Assembly (NCBI RefSeq): GCF_014208045.1
Contig: NZ_JACHML010000001.1
Coordinates: forward strand, 1,116,001 to 1,180,000
Length of the DNA: 64,000 nucleotides
Direction of reading: 5' to 3'
Source of the DNA: Microbacterium thalassium
Lineage (GTDB): Bacteria > Actinomycetota > Actinomycetes > Actinomycetales > Microbacteriaceae
Every line of letters starts with the position of its first letter. Within the stretch, counting starts at the first letter, position 1. The notes below the pieces were generated by a model. That model had not been told where the DNA came from and did no database searches. It worked only from the letters and a program-made list of their open reading frames with translations. Positions 23,966-33,305 of this stretch are shown here, piece after piece. The position numbers and the translations under genes are program-made.

Positions 23966-25443
23966 GATGCTCCCTTCTCGGCGCCCGCGGCAGCGAGCGC
24001 GAACTCGGATCCGTCCGCGCGCGCGAGCCGCGCGCGGAACGCGTCGACGGTGCCGGGCCACAGCAGCGTCAGCCGCCCCGACCGGTCGTCGACGTACCAG
24101 TTGCGGCATCCGCCGGTCATCCAGGGGGTGGATGCCGCGGCCTCCGCGATCTCGTCGGTGTAGGCCGCCTCGGCGGCGGGGTCGACGCGCAGCGGCTCAC
24201 CAGACCGGTCGCGGTGCACGAGGCACCGCACGGTGTACGCCGCCTGCTCCTCGATCATCAGCACCGAGGAGTTGTGGCCGAGGGCCGCGTTGGGGCCGTC
24301 GAGGACGAACATGTTCGGGAAGCCCGACACCACCGTCGACCCGAACGCGGTCATTCCCTCCGCCCAGTGCTCGTCGAGCGTGACGTTCTCCTCGCCGACG
24401 ACCAGCTCGGCGTACGGCTGGCGCGTGGTGGCGAACCCCGTGGCGAGCACGAGCGCGTCGACCTCGTGCCGCGCCCCGGTCGCCGAGACCAGCGTGCGCC
24501 CGTCGACCCCGGCGAGCGCGGAGGACTCGAGGGTCACCGCGGGCGATGAGACGGCGGGGTAGAAGTCGTCCGAGAGGAGCACGCGCTTGCAGCCGAAGGC
24601 GTAGCCCGGTGTCAGCGCGGCACGCAGCTGCGGATCGGCCACCTGCGCGGCGAGGTGGTCTTCGGCGACGGCACGGGCCGCGGCCGCGGCATCCGCATCC
24701 CCCGACCGCGATGCGAAGCGGGCCTCGCCCTCGGCATACAGCTGCGCGCGCAGCCGCGCCAGCTCGCCCGGATGCGCGGCGAACCGCTCGCGGTCGGCGT
24801 CCGTGTAGGGGCGTGCGTCGCGCGGGACGATCCACGCGGGAGTCCGCTGGAACAGGGTGACGTGCGCCGCCGTGCGGGCCAGCTCGGGTACGAGCTGGAC
24901 GGCGCTGGCGCCCGTGCCGACGACGCCGATGCGGGCGCCGGCGAGTTCGGCGGAGTGGTCCCAGCGCGCCGAGTGGAAGATCGGGCCGGGGAAGGACTCG
25001 AGCCCGGGAAGATCGGGGATCGACGGCTCGGTGAGCCGGCCGCACGCGAGCACGAGGACGTCGGCCGACAGCGCGCCGCGCGACGTCTCGAGGCGCCATA
25101 CGCCCCATTCGTCGTCCCACTGCGCACCCGTCAGGGCGGTGCCCAGGCGCAGGCGGTCGTCGAGCCGCTCGGCGTCGACGATGGACTGCAGGTACCGGTG
25201 GATCTCGTCGCCGCGCGCGAACAGGCCGGACCAGTGCGGGTTCGGGTGGCTCGCGAACCCGTAGAGGTGTGCGGGCACGTCGCACGCGACCCCCGGGTAG
25301 GTGTTGTCGCGCCACGTGCCGCCGACGGAGGAGCCCCGCTCGAGGATCGCGAAGTCGTCGCGCCCCGCCCGTCGCAGCGCGATCGCCATGCCGAGGCCGG
25401 CGAAGCCCGCGCCGACGATCGCGACCTCGACGTGCGCGGTCAT
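23962..25443 (-). CDS. Baeyer-Villiger-type flavin monooxygenase
   Basis: A FAD/NADPH enzyme of 493 residues. The first Rossmann motif is V-G-A-G-F-A-G-L-G near residues 10-18; the Baeyer-Villiger fingerprint F-x-G-x-x-x-H-x-x-x-W is seen as F-P-G-P-I-F-H-S-A-R-W near 150-160, and the NADPH motif G-T-G-A-S-A near 179. Such enzymes insert oxygen into ketones or oxygenate heteroatoms. It starts with a 4-nt overlap with fbiC and ends with a 4-nt overlap with fgd, so it is embedded in the F420 operon although it should not need F420 itself. Substrate unknown. Confidence 0.9.
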   Translation of the reverse strand: MTAHVEVAIVGAGFAGLGMAIALRRAGRDDFAILERGSSVGGTWRDNTYPGVACDVPAHLYGFASHPNPHWSGLFARGDEIHRYLQSIVDAERLDDRLRLGTALTGAQWDDEWGVWRLETSRGALSADVLVLACGRLTEPSIPDLPGLESFPGPIFHSARWDHSAELAGARIGVVGTGASAVQLVPELARTAAHVTLFQRTPAWIVPRDARPYTDADRERFAAHPGELARLRAQLYAEGEARFASRSGDADAAAAARAVAEDHLAAQVADPQLRAALTPGYAFGCKRVLLSDDFYPAVSSPAVTLESSALAGVDGRTLVSATGARHEVDALVLATGFATTRQPYAELVVGEENVTLDEHWAEGMTAFGSTVVSGFPNMFVLDGPNAALGHNSSVLMIEEQAAYTVRCLVHRDRSGEPLRVDPAAEAAYTDEIAEAAASTPWMTGGCRNWYVDDRSGRLTLLWPGTVDAFRARLARADGSEFALAAAGAEKGAS

Positions 25444-27779
25444 CGCTGCGCTCCGACGTCGCGGTAGTCGGTGGTGCGCAGGCGGAACGGCCGGAACAGT
25501 CGCGCGGCGATCGCGCGCGCGGCCTCGACCGGCAGCTCCTGCCCGTGCTCGATGCCGGCCTCGGGCTTGACGCGCCCGTCCAGAAGCGTGCCGCCCAGGT
25601 CGTCGCCTCCCGCCTGGAGCAGCGTGGCCGCGACGTCCCGGCCGACGCGGGTCCACGGGATCTGGACGTGCGGGATGCTGCCCGACAGCATGAGCCGAGA
25701 CACGGCGACCATCGCGCGGTGCTCGTCGACCGGCTCGCGTCCGGCGACCAGCGGCACGCCGCCGGCGGGACCGGGCAGGGGGATCGGCACGAACTCCGTG
25801 AAGCCGCCGGTGCGACTCTGGATGCGGCGCAGCATCCGCAGATGGGTCACGCGTTCGTCGGCGGTCTCGACGTGGCCGTAGAAGAGCACCGACGTGGTGC
25901 GGAACCCTGCTTCGTGGACGGCCCGGATGCCGTCGCTCCAGCGCGCGATGTCGAGGTCGTCCGGAGCGACGAGGCGCCGGACGCGCTCGCTGAGCACCTT
26001 CACGCCCGTGCCGGGCATGGTGTCGACGCCGGCGTCGCGCAGTTCGGCGAGAGCCTGCTCGAGGCCGATGCCGGCGCGGTCGGCGAGGTCCCACACGTCC
26101 TGCGGGCGGTACGCGTGGAGGTGGATGTCGGGGGCCGCGTCCGTGATGGCGCGTGCGATGTCGGCGTACGCGTGCGGTGACACCGTCTCGTCCAGGCGTC
26201 CTTGCACGCAGATCTCGGTCGCGCCGAGGTCGACCGCGTCGCGCGCGACGGCGGCGGCGTCGGCGAGCGTGAACTCGTGGGGAGCGGCCGGCGCTCCCGT
26301 CGTGAAGCCCGAGGACGTGAGGTTGCGGTTGACCACCAGCGAGACGGCTTCGCCGACGGTGTAGCGGCGAACGTCGTCGGCGGTCTCGACCACGGTCTCG
26401 AGGCCGGTTCCGGTGGCGGTCAGCAGCTCCGCCCATTCGGCGTCGTCGAGGGCCAGCGGATCCGCGGCGGCGCGCTCGGCCAGGCGGCGGATCGACCGAT
26501 CGGCGGATGCCGCGGGCCGCGCGGGTGCCGTCGCGTGCCGTCGGCCGGACGCGGCCGCCAGCCCCGTCGCCGGATCCGCGAGGGCGGCGACCGGCGCGTG
26601 CATGGCGGGATCCAGCCACGTGTCGGCATCCGCCACGTACTCCGGATGAGCGGTGAGGCGCTCGCGGAGCTCGAAGCCGAGCTCCGCGGTGAGATGCGCG
26701 AGGTCGTCGACGTGCGGCCACGGCCGCTCGGGGTTCACGTGGTCGGCGGTCAGCGGCGACACCCCGCCCCAGTCGTCGGCGCCCGCGCGCACCAGCAGGC
26801 CGAACTCGCCCGGGTCCGACAGGTTCGGCGGAACCTGGATGCGCATGCGCGGACCCATGACCAGGCGCGCGACGGCGACGGCGGCGACGTACTCGCGGAG
26901 CTCGGCATCGGGGGAGCCCTGCATCGCGGTGCGGGGCTTGGCGCGGAAGTTCTGGACGATGACCTCCTGCACGTGCCCGTGCCGCTCGTGGGCGTCGCGG
27001 ATCGCGACGAGCGATTCGGCGCGATCGCGCACGGTTTCGCCGATCCCGACGAGGATGCCGGTCGTGAACGGCACGCGGGCGCGGCCGGCGTCCTCGATGA
27101 CGCCCAGCCGCACGGCCGGGTCCTTGTCGGGGGAGCCGTAGTGCACCTGGCCGGGCTCGTCGAACAGGCGGCGCGAGGTGGTCTCGAGCATCATCCCCAT
27201 CGACGGGGCCGTGGGGCGCAGCGTGCGCAGTTCGTCCTCGCTCATGACGCCGGGGTTGAGGTGCGCGAGCATGCCGGTCTCGGCGGTGATCAGCCGCGCG
27301 ACGTGGGCGACGTAGTCGAGCGTCGATGCGAAGCCGTGCTCGTCGAGCCATGCGCGCGCCTCGGGCCAGCGGTCCTCGGGGCGGTCGCCGAGCGTCAGCA
27401 GCGCCTCCTTGCAGCCCATCGCCTGCCCCTGCCGCACGACCGAGAGCACCTGCTCGGGCGACATGTAGGCGGGCTTGTGCTTCTTCAGCAGCTGATTGGG
27501 GGTGTCGACGAAGACGCAGTAGTGGCAGCGATCGCGGCACAGCGTCGTCAGCGGCACGAACACCTTGCGCGAGTAGGTGATCACGCCCGGCCGACCGGAG
27601 GCGGCGAGTCCGGCGTCGCGCATCGCCGAGGCGGCGTCGAGCAGGGCGTCGAACGCCGGGCCGTCGGCGGTCAGCAGCGTCGCGGCCTCGGTCGCGCCGA
27701 TCCCCTCGCCCGCGGTGGCGCGGGCCAGGATCCGGAGCGGATCGCGTTCTGCCGTGTGCGGCGGGTCGAGCAGGGGCAC
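25440..27779 (-). CDS. fbiC: FO synthase CofGH (FbiC) with degenerate CofH half
   Basis: A 779-residue protein with the CofG-CofH fusion layout that normally makes the deazaflavin FO from tyrosine and a ribityl-uracil. The CofG half is intact: the radical-SAM cluster motif C-R-D-R-C-H-Y-C uses C81, C85 and C88. The CofH half (from about 450) keeps R-R-Y-T-V-G-E-A, V-V-N-R-N, E-I-C-V-Q-G, H-A-Y and Y-G-H-V-E-T landmarks, but the segment after V-V-N-R-N (near residue 482), which should carry C-x3-C-x2-C, reads L-T-S-S-G-F-T-T-G-A-P and contains no Cys; about nine residues are missing relative to other FbiC proteins. The reading frame is open on both sides. The GTG at 27779 is the best start (AAGACT 6 nt before it). 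Leads the operon to BVMO, fgd and cofC. Confidence 0.9.
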   Translation of the reverse strand: MPLLDPPHTAERDPLRILARATAGEGIGATEAATLLTADGPAFDALLDAASAMRDAGLAASGRPGVITYSRKVFVPLTTLCRDRCHYCVFVDTPNQLLKKHKPAYMSPEQVLSVVRQGQAMGCKEALLTLGDRPEDRWPEARAWLDEHGFASTLDYVAHVARLITAETGMLAHLNPGVMSEDELRTLRPTAPSMGMMLETTSRRLFDEPGQVHYGSPDKDPAVRLGVIEDAGRARVPFTTGILVGIGETVRDRAESLVAIRDAHERHGHVQEVIVQNFRAKPRTAMQGSPDAELREYVAAVAVARLVMGPRMRIQVPPNLSDPGEFGLLVRAGADDWGGVSPLTADHVNPERPWPHVDDLAHLTAELGFELRERLTAHPEYVADADTWLDPAMHAPVAALADPATGLAAASGRRHATAPARPAASADRSIRRLAERAAADPLALDDAEWAELLTATGTGLETVVETADDVRRYTVGEAVSLVVNRNLTSSGFTTGAPAAPHEFTLADAAAVARDAVDLGATEICVQGRLDETVSPHAYADIARAITDAAPDIHLHAYRPQDVWDLADRAGIGLEQALAELRDAGVDTMPGTGVKVLSERVRRLVAPDDLDIARWSDGIRAVHEAGFRTTSVLFYGHVETADERVTHLRMLRRIQSRTGGFTEFVPIPLPGPAGGVPLVAGREPVDEHRAMVAVSRLMLSGSIPHVQIPWTRVGRDVAATLLQAGGDDLGGTLLDGRVKPEAGIEHGQELPVEAARAIAARLFRPFRLRTTDYRDVGAQR

Positions 27780-27877
27780 CGCTCCAGTCTTCCACCGCCG
27801 GGCCGTGCGGGCGTCGTGCGATCGTTGCGTTCCTGTGAGCAAAGCGGCCCACGGCCGCGTGCGCGCGCTGGCAGACT

Positions 27878-28291
27878 ATGACCATGGTGACGCTGATGCT
27901 CGACTCCACACGGCTGGAGGTCGTGCTGTCGGGCGCCGAGAAGGCGATGACATTCCGCAAGAAGAATGTCGAGGTCGAGCGATCCGCCATCTCGAAGATC
28001 CAGCTGGTGGACGACGCGTGGACGTGGCTGCGCGGCATCCCGAACCCCGGCACGCATCTGCGCGGCGTGGTGGCGATGGGCCTGTGGCGATCGGCCACCG
28101 CCGACGACTTCGTCATCGTCCGCCGTCACCGGCAGGCCGTCGTCATCGACCTGACGGGGCACCCCGAATTCCAGCGGATCCTGCTCACGACCCGTCACGG
28201 ACTCGAGCTCGTCAAGGCGCTGCGCATGGACGTCGACGACCGCACGCCGACGGACGTCGTCGACATCGTCGCCGACGCCGCGCAGGCATAG
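27878..28291 (+). CDS. Conserved hypothetical protein, PH-like fold
   Basis: A soluble protein of 137 residues dominated by beta strands and one C-terminal helix (F-Q-R-I-L-L-T-T near residue 98 onward). The T-F-R-K-K-N-V-E-V-E-R-S-A-I-S-K-I-Q-L pattern looks like a small PH-like domain found in actinobacterial hypothetical proteins. Function is unknown. ATG at 27878, with a second in-frame ATG at 27884. Divergent from fbiC. Confidence 0.65.
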   Translation: MTMVTLMLDSTRLEVVLSGAEKAMTFRKKNVEVERSAISKIQLVDDAWTWLRGIPNPGTHLRGVVAMGLWRSATADDFVIVRRHRQAVVIDLTGHPEFQRILLTTRHGLELVKALRMDVDDRTPTDVVDIVADAAQA

Positions 28292-28303
28292 GCGCACGCC
28301 GCG

Positions 28304-29125
28304 TCAGCTGACGTCGCGCCGCCAGCTCACGAGGTAGCCGAGGACGAGCAGCACCACCGCGTACCCGAGCAGCACGAGGCCGCCGATCCACCACTCGAGC
28401 GAACTCCCGGTCGTCCCCGGCATGCTCGTGAACACGCTCGCCCCCACGAGCGCGTCGCTCGCCGCGCCCGGGAGGTACTGGGTGACGGTGTTGAGGCCCT
28501 CGACGAAGGCGCCGGCGGCCCGGCCGACCGGCTCCAGGAACTGCGTGAACACCAGCACGATCACGATCGCCCCGACCTGGTTGCGCACGAGCGCGCCCAC
28601 CCCGACCCCGACGAGGACCCACAGCACCGAGGCCAGCATCATGCGTCCGAGCAGGGCCCACGTGTCGGAGGAGCCGAGCTCGGTGTCGAGGCCGAACGCC
28701 GCGAGGAAGGCCGCGCCGGGGCCGACGGAGGCCACGATCCCGGCGATGCCGTACACGACGCCCATCCCGACGCCGACGACGACCTTCGCGAGCATCACCA
28801 GGCCGCGGCGTGGCGTCGCGAGGAACGTCGCCGTGAGGGTCTTGTGCCGGAACTCCCCGGTGACCATCAGCGTTCCGATCAGCAGCGGGAAGACGTAGCC
28901 GATCGACATGCCCGCCGAGTAGAGGACCGGCGGCAGCGCCTCGGCGGGGATCTCGGCACCCGTCGTGCCGCCGGGCAGGTTGCCGGTCGCCGACGCGGCG
29001 AAGACGGCGCCGAGTATTCCGGCGGTGAAGGCGACGTACGCGACGAACACCACGATCAGCACCCACCACATGGCGGTGCCGAACTGCTTGGTCGTCTCGG
29101 AGCGGGTCGCGGTGGCCAGGCTCAT
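28304..29125 (-). CDS. ABC-2-type transporter permease
   Basis: A membrane protein of 273 residues with six predicted helices (first at about 20-42, last near 245-265) and long loops of the ABC-2 type, including the [16 protein letters not shown] motif near residues 90-105. It starts with a 4-nt overlap with the ATPase gene and forms an exporter with it. Substrate unknown; similar pairs give self-resistance or export lipids. Confidence 0.88.
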   Translation of the reverse strand: MSLATATRSETTKQFGTAMWWVLIVVFVAYVAFTAGILGAVFAASATGNLPGGTTGAEIPAEALPPVLYSAGMSIGYVFPLLIGTLMVTGEFRHKTLTATFLATPRRGLVMLAKVVVGVGMGVVYGIAGIVASVGPGAAFLAAFGLDTELGSSDTWALLGRMMLASVLWVLVGVGVGALVRNQVGAIVIVLVFTQFLEPVGRAAGAFVEGLNTVTQYLPGAASDALVGASVFTSMPGTTGSSLEWWIGGLVLLGYAVVLLVLGYLVSWRRDVS

Positions 29126-30744
29126 CGCTCGTCACCTCCCTCGTGCGGCTCGCCGTCGGCTGGGGCCGGCTCCTCTGGGTCGGCCGCAGCGTCGGACTCG
29201 TCGTCCGCGGGCGACGGACCGGCGTCGAACGACGCGAAGAACCGGTCGGCCTCTTCGTCGGCCTCGGTCTTGACGAACGACTCCCACGGTCGATCGTCGG
29301 AGGGAGCGGATGCCGGCGGCGACTCGCCGTCCGGCACGGGTTCGGGTTCGGGCTCCGGCTCGGCCCCGGCCTCTGGAGCGAACTCCGGCTGGGGCTCCGG
29401 CTCCGGTTCAGACTCGGCTGGTGAACCGAACTCCGGCTCGGGCTCCGGTTCGGCTTCGGCTTCCGGGGCGGGCTCCGGCTCGGGTTCGGCTTCCGGGGCG
29501 GGCTCCGGCTCGGGTTCGGCTTCCGGGGCGAACGCCGGTTCGGGCTCCGGCTCGGCTTCGGCTTCGGCTTCGGCTTCCGGAGCGAACTCCGGCTGCGGTT
29601 CGGGCTCAGGTTCGGGTTCGGGAGCGGGCTCCGATTCCGGTTCGGGTTCGGGTTCGGGTTCGGGTTCGGGTGCCGGCTCCGATTCCGGCTCGTCCGCCAC
29701 CCCCGGTTCCAGGTCGGCCGCCTCGGCCGGGGCGGCTTCAGCATCCGCCTCGGCGACCTCGGCGACCGCAGCGGTCCCCTCGAGGTCCTCCTCGGCCGCG
29801 GGCCCTTCGGCCGCGGCGGCACCCGGCGCGCCGGACGCGCTCTCGTGCACGCGCGTGCCGTTGACGAGCTCGAGGAAGACCTCTTCGAGCGCGGGCCCGC
29901 GTCTCTGCAGGAGCGACAGCGCGACGCCGGCCGACGCGGCGACGGCTCCGACCTCGGCGGTGGTCAGGCCCGGCACGACGAGCCCGGAGCGCAGCAGGTC
30001 GAACGACACGTCCGCGTCGCCCAGCGCGGCCGACAGCGCCGCGCGGTCGGGGGCGTCGACGACCGTCGCGTATTCGTCGGCGGCGGCCAGTTCGTCGATG
30101 CCGCCGGTGAACACGAGGCGGCCGCCCGAGATGATCAGCAGCGAGTCGACGGTCTGCTGGACCTCGGCGAGCAGGTGGGAAGACACCAGGACCGTTCGTC
30201 CCTCGCGCGCGAGCTGACGCAGGAACCCGCGCATCCAGCGGATGCCCTCGGGATCGAGGCCGTTGGCGGGCTCGTCGAGCACCAGCACCCCCGGGTCGCC
30301 CAGCAGAGCGTAGGCGAGCCCCAGGCGCTGGCGCATGCCGAGCGAGAACCCGCCGATCTTGCGCCCCGCGGCGTCCGCCAGTCCCACCAGTCCCAGCACC
30401 TCGTCCACGCGCGAGACCGGGATCCCGCCCGCGTGCGCGTACGCCGTGAGGTGCGTCGTCGCCGTGTGACCGGGGTGGTAGCTCGAGGCCTCGAGAACGG
30501 CGCCGACGGTGCGCAGCGGGTGCCGCAGCTTCGCGTAGGGCGCGCCGCCGATCGTGGCCGAGCCCGCGGTCGCGCGGATGAGCCCGAGCAGCACGCGCAG
30601 CGTCGTGGTCTTGCCGGCGCCGTTCGGGCCGAGGAACCCGGTCACCAGGCCCGGCTCGACGCGCGCGGTGAACTCCGAGACCGCCGTGATCGACCCGAAC
30701 CGCTTCGTGACGCCGGAGAACTCGAGAGTCTGTCCGTCTGGCAT
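29122..30744 (-). CDS. ABC transporter ATPase with long Glu-Pro repeat tail
   Basis: A protein of 540 residues. Residues 1-305 are a full drug-export-type ATPase: Walker [11 protein letters not shown] near 39-48, Q-loop, signature F-S-L-G-M-R-Q-R-L near 134, Walker [14 protein letters not shown] near 153. Normal members stop near residue 310. Here about 230 residues follow, almost entirely Glu, Pro, Ala and Asp (repeated P-E-P-E-P and E-A-E-P-E-P units, about 350-480), ending in an acidic tail. The tail should be extended, negatively charged and cytosolic. The start overlaps nothing; the permease follows with a 4-nt overlap. Confidence 0.9.
   Translation of the reverse strand: MPDGQTLEFSGVTKRFGSITAVSEFTARVEPGLVTGFLGPNGAGKTTTLRVLLGLIRATAGSATIGGAPYAKLRHPLRTVGAVLEASSYHPGHTATTHLTAYAHAGGIPVSRVDEVLGLVGLADAAGRKIGGFSLGMRQRLGLAYALLGDPGVLVLDEPANGLDPEGIRWMRGFLRQLAREGRTVLVSSHLLAEVQQTVDSLLIISGGRLVFTGGIDELAAADEYATVVDAPDRAALSAALGDADVSFDLLRSGLVVPGLTTAEVGAVAASAGVALSLLQRRGPALEEVFLELVNGTRVHESASGAPGAAAAEGPAAEEDLEGTAAVAEVAEADAEAAPAEAADLEPGVADEPESEPAPEPEPEPEPEPESEPAPEPEPEPEPQPEFAPEAEAEAEAEPEPEPAFAPEAEPEPEPAPEAEPEPEPAPEAEAEPEPEPEFGSPAESEPEPEPQPEFAPEAGAEPEPEPEPVPDGESPPASAPSDDRPWESFVKTEADEEADRFFASFDAGPSPADDESDAAADPEEPAPADGEPHEGGDER
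29461..29520. repeat. Exact 30-bp tandem duplication in the Glu-Pro tail
   Basis: Positions 29461-29490 and 29491-29520 are identical, and 29521-29530 begins a third copy. It lies within a larger low-complexity region (about 29335-29700) built of GGTTCG/GGCTCC-like hexamers, for example five GGTTCG-type units near 29636-29670. Unit lengths are multiples of three, so copy-number change would keep the frame. Confidence 0.9.
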
Positions 30745-30824
30745 GCGAACCTCTCGTCGTCAGGAGCTGTTCCCACCATCCTGGCCCACGACGCCTCGCA
30801 CGTCCCGGATTCGCGCGCGGCGGG

Positions 30825-30830
30825 TAACGT
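30825..30830 (+). promoter_or_regulatory. Candidate -10 element
   Basis: TAACGT ends 7 nt before the GTG at 30838 and helps choose that start over the GTG at 30829. Confidence 0.4.
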
Positions 30831-30837
30831 GGCGAAC

Positions 30838-31899
30838 GTGACCGTCGATGACGAACCCCGCGTCCTGGCCCGCACCCGCGGCGGGATCGGGCATCTCACC
30901 CTCAACCGTCCGCGGGCCATCAACGCCCTCGATCTCGGCATGGTCCGGGATGTCATCGCGGCGCTGGACGCGTGGGAGACCGATCCCGAGGTCGACCTCG
31001 TCCTGCTGGACGGCGCCGGCGAGCGCGGGCTGTGCGCGGGCGGAGACGTCCGCGGTCTCGCCGAGCTCATCCGCGCGGGCCGGCCCGAGGAGACGTCGGT
31101 GTTCTTCCGCGCCGAGTACGCGATGAACGCGCGCATCGCGGAGTACCCGAAGCCGATCGTCGCGATCGCCGACGGCATCACGATGGGCGGCGGCATCGGC
31201 CTCGCCGGCCACGCGGCGATCCGCGTCGTGACCGAGCGGTCGCGCCTGGCGATGCCCGAGACGCGCATCGGCCTGACGCCGGACGTCGGGGGGAGCCTGC
31301 TGCTGGCGCGCGCGCCCGGGCGGCTCGGCGAGTACCTCGCCCTGACCGGTGCCGTGATGGACGCAGCGGATGCCGTCTACGCCGGCTTCGCCGACCACCT
31401 CGTGCCCTCCGAGCACCTCGAGGCCCTGCGCGACGCTCTCGAGACCCGTGCCGATCCGTCCAGCCCCACAGAGCTTGTGCTGCTGTTCGACGAGAGCCCC
31501 GAGCCGTCGGCGCTCGAGGCGGCGCGCTCCTGGATCGACGACGCCTTCTCGGCCGACACCGTGGCCGAGATCGTCGAGCGGCTGAAGGCGCGCGATGAGC
31601 CCGAGGCCCACGGCGCGGCCGAGACGCTGGCCGAGCTGTCGCCGACGTCGCTCACCGTGACCCTCGCCGCCGTGCGTGCTGCCCGCGGGCTGTCGGGCCT
31701 GCGCGCGGCGCTCGAGCAGGAGTACGGGCTCGTCATGTGGTTCGCCTCCACGCAGCCCGACCTCGTCGAGGGCATCCGCGCGCAGCTCATCGACAAGGAC
31801 CGCTCCCCGGCGTGGCAGCCCGCCTCCATCGCGGATGTGGAGCAGGATGCCGCGCAGCGCGCTCTCCGACACGTGCCGGAGACCCCGCTCTGGGGGTGA
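30838..31899 (+). CDS. 3-hydroxyisobutyryl-CoA hydrolase (crotonase family)
   Basis: A crotonase-fold enzyme of 353 residues, longer than ordinary enoyl-CoA hydratases and typical of 3-hydroxyisobutyryl-CoA hydrolase, which frees 3-hydroxyisobutyrate in valine breakdown. Marks: L-N-R-P-R-A-I-N-A-L near residues 21-30, the oxyanion strand G-E-R-G-L-C-A-G-G-D-V-R near 60-71, G-I-T-M-G-G-G-I-G-L near 115-124 and the catalytic E-T-R-I-G-L-T-P-D-V-G near 140-150. A C-terminal H-x-x-D-x-S/T segment (I-D-K-D-R-S-P-x-W) matches the family. It stands alone and is divergent from the ABC exporter. Confidence 0.9.
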   Translation: MTVDDEPRVLARTRGGIGHLTLNRPRAINALDLGMVRDVIAALDAWETDPEVDLVLLDGAGERGLCAGGDVRGLAELIRAGRPEETSVFFRAEYAMNARIAEYPKPIVAIADGITMGGGIGLAGHAAIRVVTERSRLAMPETRIGLTPDVGGSLLLARAPGRLGEYLALTGAVMDAADAVYAGFADHLVPSEHLEALRDALETRADPSSPTELVLLFDESPEPSALEAARSWIDDAFSADTVAEIVERLKARDEPEAHGAAETLAELSPTSLTVTLAAVRAARGLSGLRAALEQEYGLVMWFASTQPDLVEGIRAQLIDKDRSPAWQPASIADVEQDAAQRALRHVPETPLWG

Positions 31900-31904
31900 G
31901 GACG

Positions 31905-32726
31905 ATGGCCGATCGGCAGGAGCTGCGACGACGGTACTCCGTCGGGCTGGCGATCGACTGGTTCTTCTTCGTGTTCGCCGGCGTCGCCGCCGTGTGGCTG
32001 GCCTACCTGGGCCTGACGACCACCTTCCAGGTGGGGTGGTGGGGGTTCCTGGTCGCGGTCGTCTTCTGGGTGCTGCTGGCCTACCTCGTGCTCCCGCGCC
32101 TGCATCGGATCCTCACCACGATCTACGTGCCGCACTACTTCATCGGCCGGGCGCGCACGAGCGACGGGCTTCTCGGCGATCCCGTGAACCTCGCGGTCCT
32201 CGGGACCTACGAGCAGCTCGACGCCGCGATGAGCGCGGCCGGGTGGACGCGTGCCGACCCGGTGACGCTGGCGTCGTCGTGGCGCATCATCACCTCCACC
32301 GTCACGCGCCGCAGCTACGACGAGGCCCCGGTCAGTCCGCTGTTCCTCTTCGAGCGGAAGCAAGACGTCGCCTACCAGAAGGAGGTCGACGGCAACCCCG
32401 CCAAGCGCCACCACGTGCGCTTCTGGAAGTGCCCGGAGGACTGGCCGCTGCCCGGCGGCCACCGCGTCGACTGGCTGGCCGCCGGCACGTTCGACACCGC
32501 GGTCGGGCTGTCGCTGTTCACACTGCAGTTCACGCACCGCATCGACGCGAACACCGACATCGAGCGCGACTTCATCGTCCGGACCGTGCGCGAGGCGGAC
32601 GAGCGCGTGCAGCTCGAGGTCATCGAGGACTTCTCCACCGGCTACCACGCGCGCAACGGCGGCGGCGACAGCATCCGCACCGACGGCGATCTGCCGATCC
32701 TCGATCTGCGGGAGGTGAGCGCATGA
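31905..32726 (+). CDS. LssY C-terminal-domain membrane protein
   Basis: A protein of 273 residues with two N-terminal membrane helices (about 16-35 and 43-62) and a soluble C-terminal domain that matches the LssY C-terminal family: P-V-N-L-A-V-L-G-T near residue 92, A-A-G-W-T-R-A-D-P near 110, F-E-R-K-Q-D-V-A-Y-Q-K near 150 and R-H-H-V-R-F-W near 168. Function of the domain is unknown. ATG at 31905; its stop overlaps the start of the next membrane protein by 4 nt, so the two are coupled. Confidence 0.82.
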   Translation: MADRQELRRRYSVGLAIDWFFFVFAGVAAVWLAYLGLTTTFQVGWWGFLVAVVFWVLLAYLVLPRLHRILTTIYVPHYFIGRARTSDGLLGDPVNLAVLGTYEQLDAAMSAAGWTRADPVTLASSWRIITSTVTRRSYDEAPVSPLFLFERKQDVAYQKEVDGNPAKRHHVRFWKCPEDWPLPGGHRVDWLAAGTFDTAVGLSLFTLQFTHRIDANTDIERDFIVRTVREADERVQLEVIEDFSTGYHARNGGGDSIRTDGDLPILDLREVSA

Positions 32727-33268
32727 CCGACGCGCCCGGCAAGCGTCCGGCGTTCGAGCCCGCGGCCCAGCTGATCGCCCGGACCGAGTACGACCCCGGG
32801 ATGAAGCGGCCGCCGGCCACCACCGCGGGCGCGGTCATCCTCCTGCTGCGCGCGGCGGCGGGAGCGCTGTGGGTGGCCACCGTGGCGGGCCTGTGGCCGG
32901 AACTCGTCGCGAGCGTCGACCTCGGTCTCATCGAGGCCGGCGCCGACGCGCTCGGGGCCGCGATGTGGCTGTTCGTCGCGATCGGAGCGACCGTCATCGC
33001 TGCGGACATCGTGCTCGCCGTGCTCATCCTGCGCGGCTGGAACTGGCCGCGCGTTCTCGTGATGTCGTGGGCGACCGCCTTCATCGTCTCGGCCTTCATC
33101 GGCTGGTGGTTCTCGGACGAGGTCGTCTCGATCGAGACGACGCTGCTGTCGATCGGCCTGGACGTCCTGCTGCTCCTCGCGCTGTCGAGCCGCGAGGCCG
33201 CGGCCTACGCACGGCGTGGTGAGCGTCGCGCGGCGCCGGCGGACGAGGGCGCGGACACGGGCCGATAG
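32723..33268 (+). CDS. Four-helix membrane protein of unknown function
   Basis: A protein of 181 residues with a cytosolic N-terminus of about 35 residues, hydrophobic helices near 37-57, 68-95, 104-127 and 133-152, and a basic/acidic tail. No family is recognised. It is translationally coupled to the LssY-like gene, which suggests a shared membrane role. Confidence 0.7.
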   Translation: MTDAPGKRPAFEPAAQLIARTEYDPGMKRPPATTAGAVILLLRAAAGALWVATVAGLWPELVASVDLGLIEAGADALGAAMWLFVAIGATVIAADIVLAVLILRGWNWPRVLVMSWATAFIVSAFIGWWFSDEVVSIETTLLSIGLDVLLLLALSSREAAAYARRGERRAAPADEGADTGR

Positions 33269-33305
33269 CCTGGAGCCGGCCGATTCCGGCCGAGGGGAGT
33301 GAGCC

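Noticed and set aside
29335..29700. Regular repeats considered as a CRISPR array or satellite.
   Set aside because: Units are short, without spacers, and encode an in-frame Glu-Pro tail continuing the ATPase gene.
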